A model generated the notes under the pieces. That model saw only the letters and a program-made list of their open reading frames with translations. It made no database searches and had not been told where the DNA came from. From an uncultured Blautia sp. (GTDB lineage Bacteria; Bacillota; Clostridia; Lachnospirales; Lachnospiraceae), in NCBI GenBank assembly GCA_934373235.1, contig CAKROW010000107.1:1-7159 (forward strand): a stretch of 7,159 nt of DNA, read 5' to 3'. Shown in pieces: positions 6,210-7,159 of the stretch; positions within the stretch are counted from its first letter, which is position 1; the number at the start of each line of letters is the position of its first letter. Position numbers and translations under genes: made by a program.

Positions 6210-6857
6210 ATGGAAAGACATGCTTTTGCAATGAAGATCAAAGAAGGACAGAAGGACAGCTACCGCAGGAAGCTTGGAGAGATCTGGCCGGAGCTTACAG
6301 GATTTCTTGACAGGAATGAGATCAGCAATTTCAGTATCTGGAATGTGTCAGATCTGATTTTCGGTTATTACGAGAAGAAAGACGGAGCAGCACTTTCTCC
6401 GGAGGAAGAAAAGGTGAAAGCCGTTCTTACCGGAAGGATAGAGGAAACCTTTACCTGGATCTCCACACCTGGAAAGGATATGCGTCTGATGTATCATAAT
6501 TTCGGCGTTGTCAGAGAGAATAAGGAGCTGATCCGCCACAGGATGTTTATGACGAAACTGAAGGACGGATGTGAGGAAGAGTACAAGGCCCGTCACGATG
6601 GACTGATCGCACAGAGAGGTGACACAGTAGATCCCGGCCCGGACAGCAATTTCAGTATCTGGAGTGCCGGTGGATATATTTTCGGTTATGATGAGATCGA
6701 CACCACCATGGAAGTGGAGGAGACACCGGAAGCACATGAAGCCACTGTAGCATGGGAGACACGCCAGCTTGGTATCATGGACTGGATCACCAACGATGTA
6801 GACTGGATGACAGGAGAGGTTCATCCTGCAAGTGTACGCCTTGCATGGCATAACTGA
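6210..6857 (+). CDS. Two-domain L-rhamnose mutarotase-like protein (tandem RhaM/DUF718)
   Basis: RhaM enzymes, which interconvert the anomers of L-rhamnose, are about 104 residues; this protein has 215 and consists of two collinear copies offset by 107 residues. Shared landmarks are Tyr18/Tyr125, SNFSIW (about 39-44 and 146-151), IFGY (about 50-53 and 157-160) and a terminal RLxxHN (92-97 and 210-215; the second copy has about 11 extra residues before it). In copy 1 the family motif IWPEL (25-29) is kept, but the position of the catalytic His22 of E. coli RhaM is Leu22. In copy 2 the histidine is present (His129 in ARHDGL), but WPEL has become IAQR (133-136). The fold is likely a ferredoxin-like pseudo-dimer, cytosolic because no signal is seen. 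No rhamnose catabolic gene is nearby, so the substrate may differ. Confident on family, not on activity. Confidence 0.85.
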   Translation: MERHAFAMKIKEGQKDSYRRKLGEIWPELTGFLDRNEISNFSIWNVSDLIFGYYEKKDGAALSPEEEKVKAVLTGRIEETFTWISTPGKDMRLMYHNFGVVRENKELIRHRMFMTKLKDGCEEEYKARHDGLIAQRGDTVDPGPDSNFSIWSAGGYIFGYDEIDTTMEVEETPEAHEATVAWETRQLGIMDWITNDVDWMTGEVHPASVRLAWHN

Positions 6858-6892
6858 TCTCATTTACTGTTCTGAAAAAAGGGGATAAAAAG

Positions 6893-6924
6893 GAAGGAGG
6901 CCGGGACTTTCGCAAAGCCCCGGC
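6893..6924 (+). other. GC-rich hairpin preceded by a strong Shine-Dalgarno-like sequence
   Basis: GAAGGAGG (6893-6900) runs into a hairpin: 6900-6910 pairs with 6914-6924 around the loop CGC, an 11-position stem with one A-C mismatch. The + strand after it is A-rich rather than T-rich, so it is a poor terminator for the RhaM-like gene. On the minus strand it is followed by a pyrimidine-rich CTCCTTCCTTTTTA. An ATG lies 3 nt after the stem. Confidence 0.6.
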
Positions 6925-6927
6925 AGT

Positions 6928-7008
6928 ATGAAAAAGAAAAAAGTGTTATCAAAGGTAGTACCCTTTGCACATCTAATAATATACTCACATTTTGTGGTCA
7001 TTCTGTGA
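6928..7008 (+). CDS. Possible 26-residue lysine-rich hydrophobic peptide
   Basis: An ORF of 26 codons plus TGA begins at ATG 6928. It starts MKKKKVLSKVVPF and continues with an almost wholly uncharged, hydrophobic end (HLIIYSHFVVIL), the layout of a tiny membrane or leader peptide. The only good ribosome site, GAAGGAGG at 6893-6900, is 27 nt upstream. The hairpin in between would bring it to about 3 nt from the ATG when folded. No family is recognised. Against it: the length is within reach of chance in AT-rich DNA, and no promoter is evident directly upstream. It could be a leader peptide, a small toxin-like protein, or not a gene. Confidence 0.28.
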   Translation: MKKKKVLSKVVPFAHLIIYSHFVVIL

Positions 7009-7059
7009 CGTCATTCTGAAAAAAGTATGAACAAAAAAGAAAAAAAAACTGAACTCAAA

Positions 7060-7079
7060 TCTTAACAATTCTTAAACTT
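7060..7079 (+). promoter_or_regulatory. Tandem TCTTAA repeat, Pho-box-like site
   Basis: TCTTAACAAT (7060-7069) and TCTTAAACTT (7070-7079) are adjacent 10-bp direct repeats, the first containing TTAACA. PhoP-type response regulators of Firmicutes bind tandem TTAACA-like hexamers at about 11-bp spacing ahead of -35 elements. Here the repeat ends 11 nt before the -35 at 7091. The match is suggestive only. Confidence 0.35.
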
Positions 7080-7090
7080 TCCATATTTAG

Positions 7091-7119
7091 TTGAAACCAT
7101 ACGCCCCGCCTGTTATACT
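7091..7119 (+). promoter_or_regulatory. Strong sigma-A promoter with extended -10 at the right edge
   Basis: TTGAAA (7091-7096, 5/6) and TATACT (7114-7119, 5/6) are separated by exactly 17 nt, with the extended TG at 7111-7112. Predicted RNA start is near 7126, about 24 nt before the ATG at 7150. It is the best promoter match in the window. Confidence 0.78.
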
Positions 7120-7149
7120 GTGACCAGCAGATGTTAGCAGGAGAAGAAT

Positions 7150-7159
7150 ATGTTTTATT
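7150..7159 (+). CDS. Start of a gene cut by the window edge (MFY...)
   Basis: ATG at 7150 follows AGGAG (7139-7143) by 6 nt and lies about 24 nt after the predicted RNA start of the strong promoter at 7091-7119, so a real gene very probably begins here. Only Met-Phe-Tyr can be read. That opening occurs in some clostridial OmpR/PhoB-type response regulators, which would suit the Pho-box-like repeat upstream, but three residues cannot identify a protein. Confidence 0.65.

Noticed and set aside
6167..6310. 47-codon ORF starting MKIRRRMTK, with AAAGGG 5 nt upstream of its ATG
   Set aside because: It overlaps the RhaM-like gene by about 100 nt in another frame, its second half is plainly the shadow of that gene, and the better ribosome site (AGGAGG) belongs to ATG 6210. 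A short leader role cannot be excluded.
6900..6924. GC-rich hairpin as an intrinsic terminator of the RhaM-like gene
   Set aside because: It is followed by AGTATGAAAAAG rather than a T-run, so it does not meet the usual criteria on the + strand.
1..7159. CRISPR arrays, insertion sequences, tRNA/rRNA genes or phage genes
   Set aside because: No regularly spaced repeats, transposase motifs, terminal inverted repeats or clover-leaf sequences were seen, and base composition and gene direction are uniform throughout.

Overview
The window looks like chromosomal DNA of a low-to-mid GC Firmicute, most likely a gut Clostridium relative (Lachnospiraceae, Blautia/Dorea-like). The basis is strong Shine-Dalgarno sites, sigma-A type promoters, a classic U-tract terminator and the gene set. 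This taxonomic call is inference. All genes run on the + strand. I see no mobile element, tRNA, rRNA or CRISPR array.

Layout: (1) 19-888, a YitT-family membrane protein with a C-terminal DUF2179 domain. (2) 1023-2111, a CdaR/PucR-type regulator, preceded by a small dyad that could be its operator and closed by a strong intrinsic terminator at 2142-2185. (3) 2350-6106, a probable operon: ftsE, ftsX (11-nt overlap), an S41 carboxy-terminal processing protease with PDZ domain, and an AEC-family transporter (ATGA overlap with the protease gene). Two tandem promoter candidates precede ftsE, and a 14-bp hairpin separates ftsX from the protease gene. (4) 6210-6857, a protein made of two tandem L-rhamnose-mutarotase-like (RhaM/DUF718) domains, with a promoter candidate containing a 20-bp-period direct repeat. 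(5) 6858-7159, a regulatory stretch with a GC-rich hairpin, a possible 26-codon peptide, a TCTTAA direct repeat resembling a PhoP/PhoB site, a very good extended -10 promoter, and the first three codons of a gene that leaves the window.

How the genes work together: FtsEX is an ABC-type complex that switches on cell-wall hydrolases at division or elongation, and the protease may process envelope proteins in the same compartment. The roles of the AEC transporter and the regulator here are not evident from sequence. No complete new multi-gene system is visible. The least ordinary items are the two-domain RhaM-like protein, whose halves have each lost the motif the other keeps, and the SD-hairpin-start arrangement in front of a small hydrophobic peptide near the right end.
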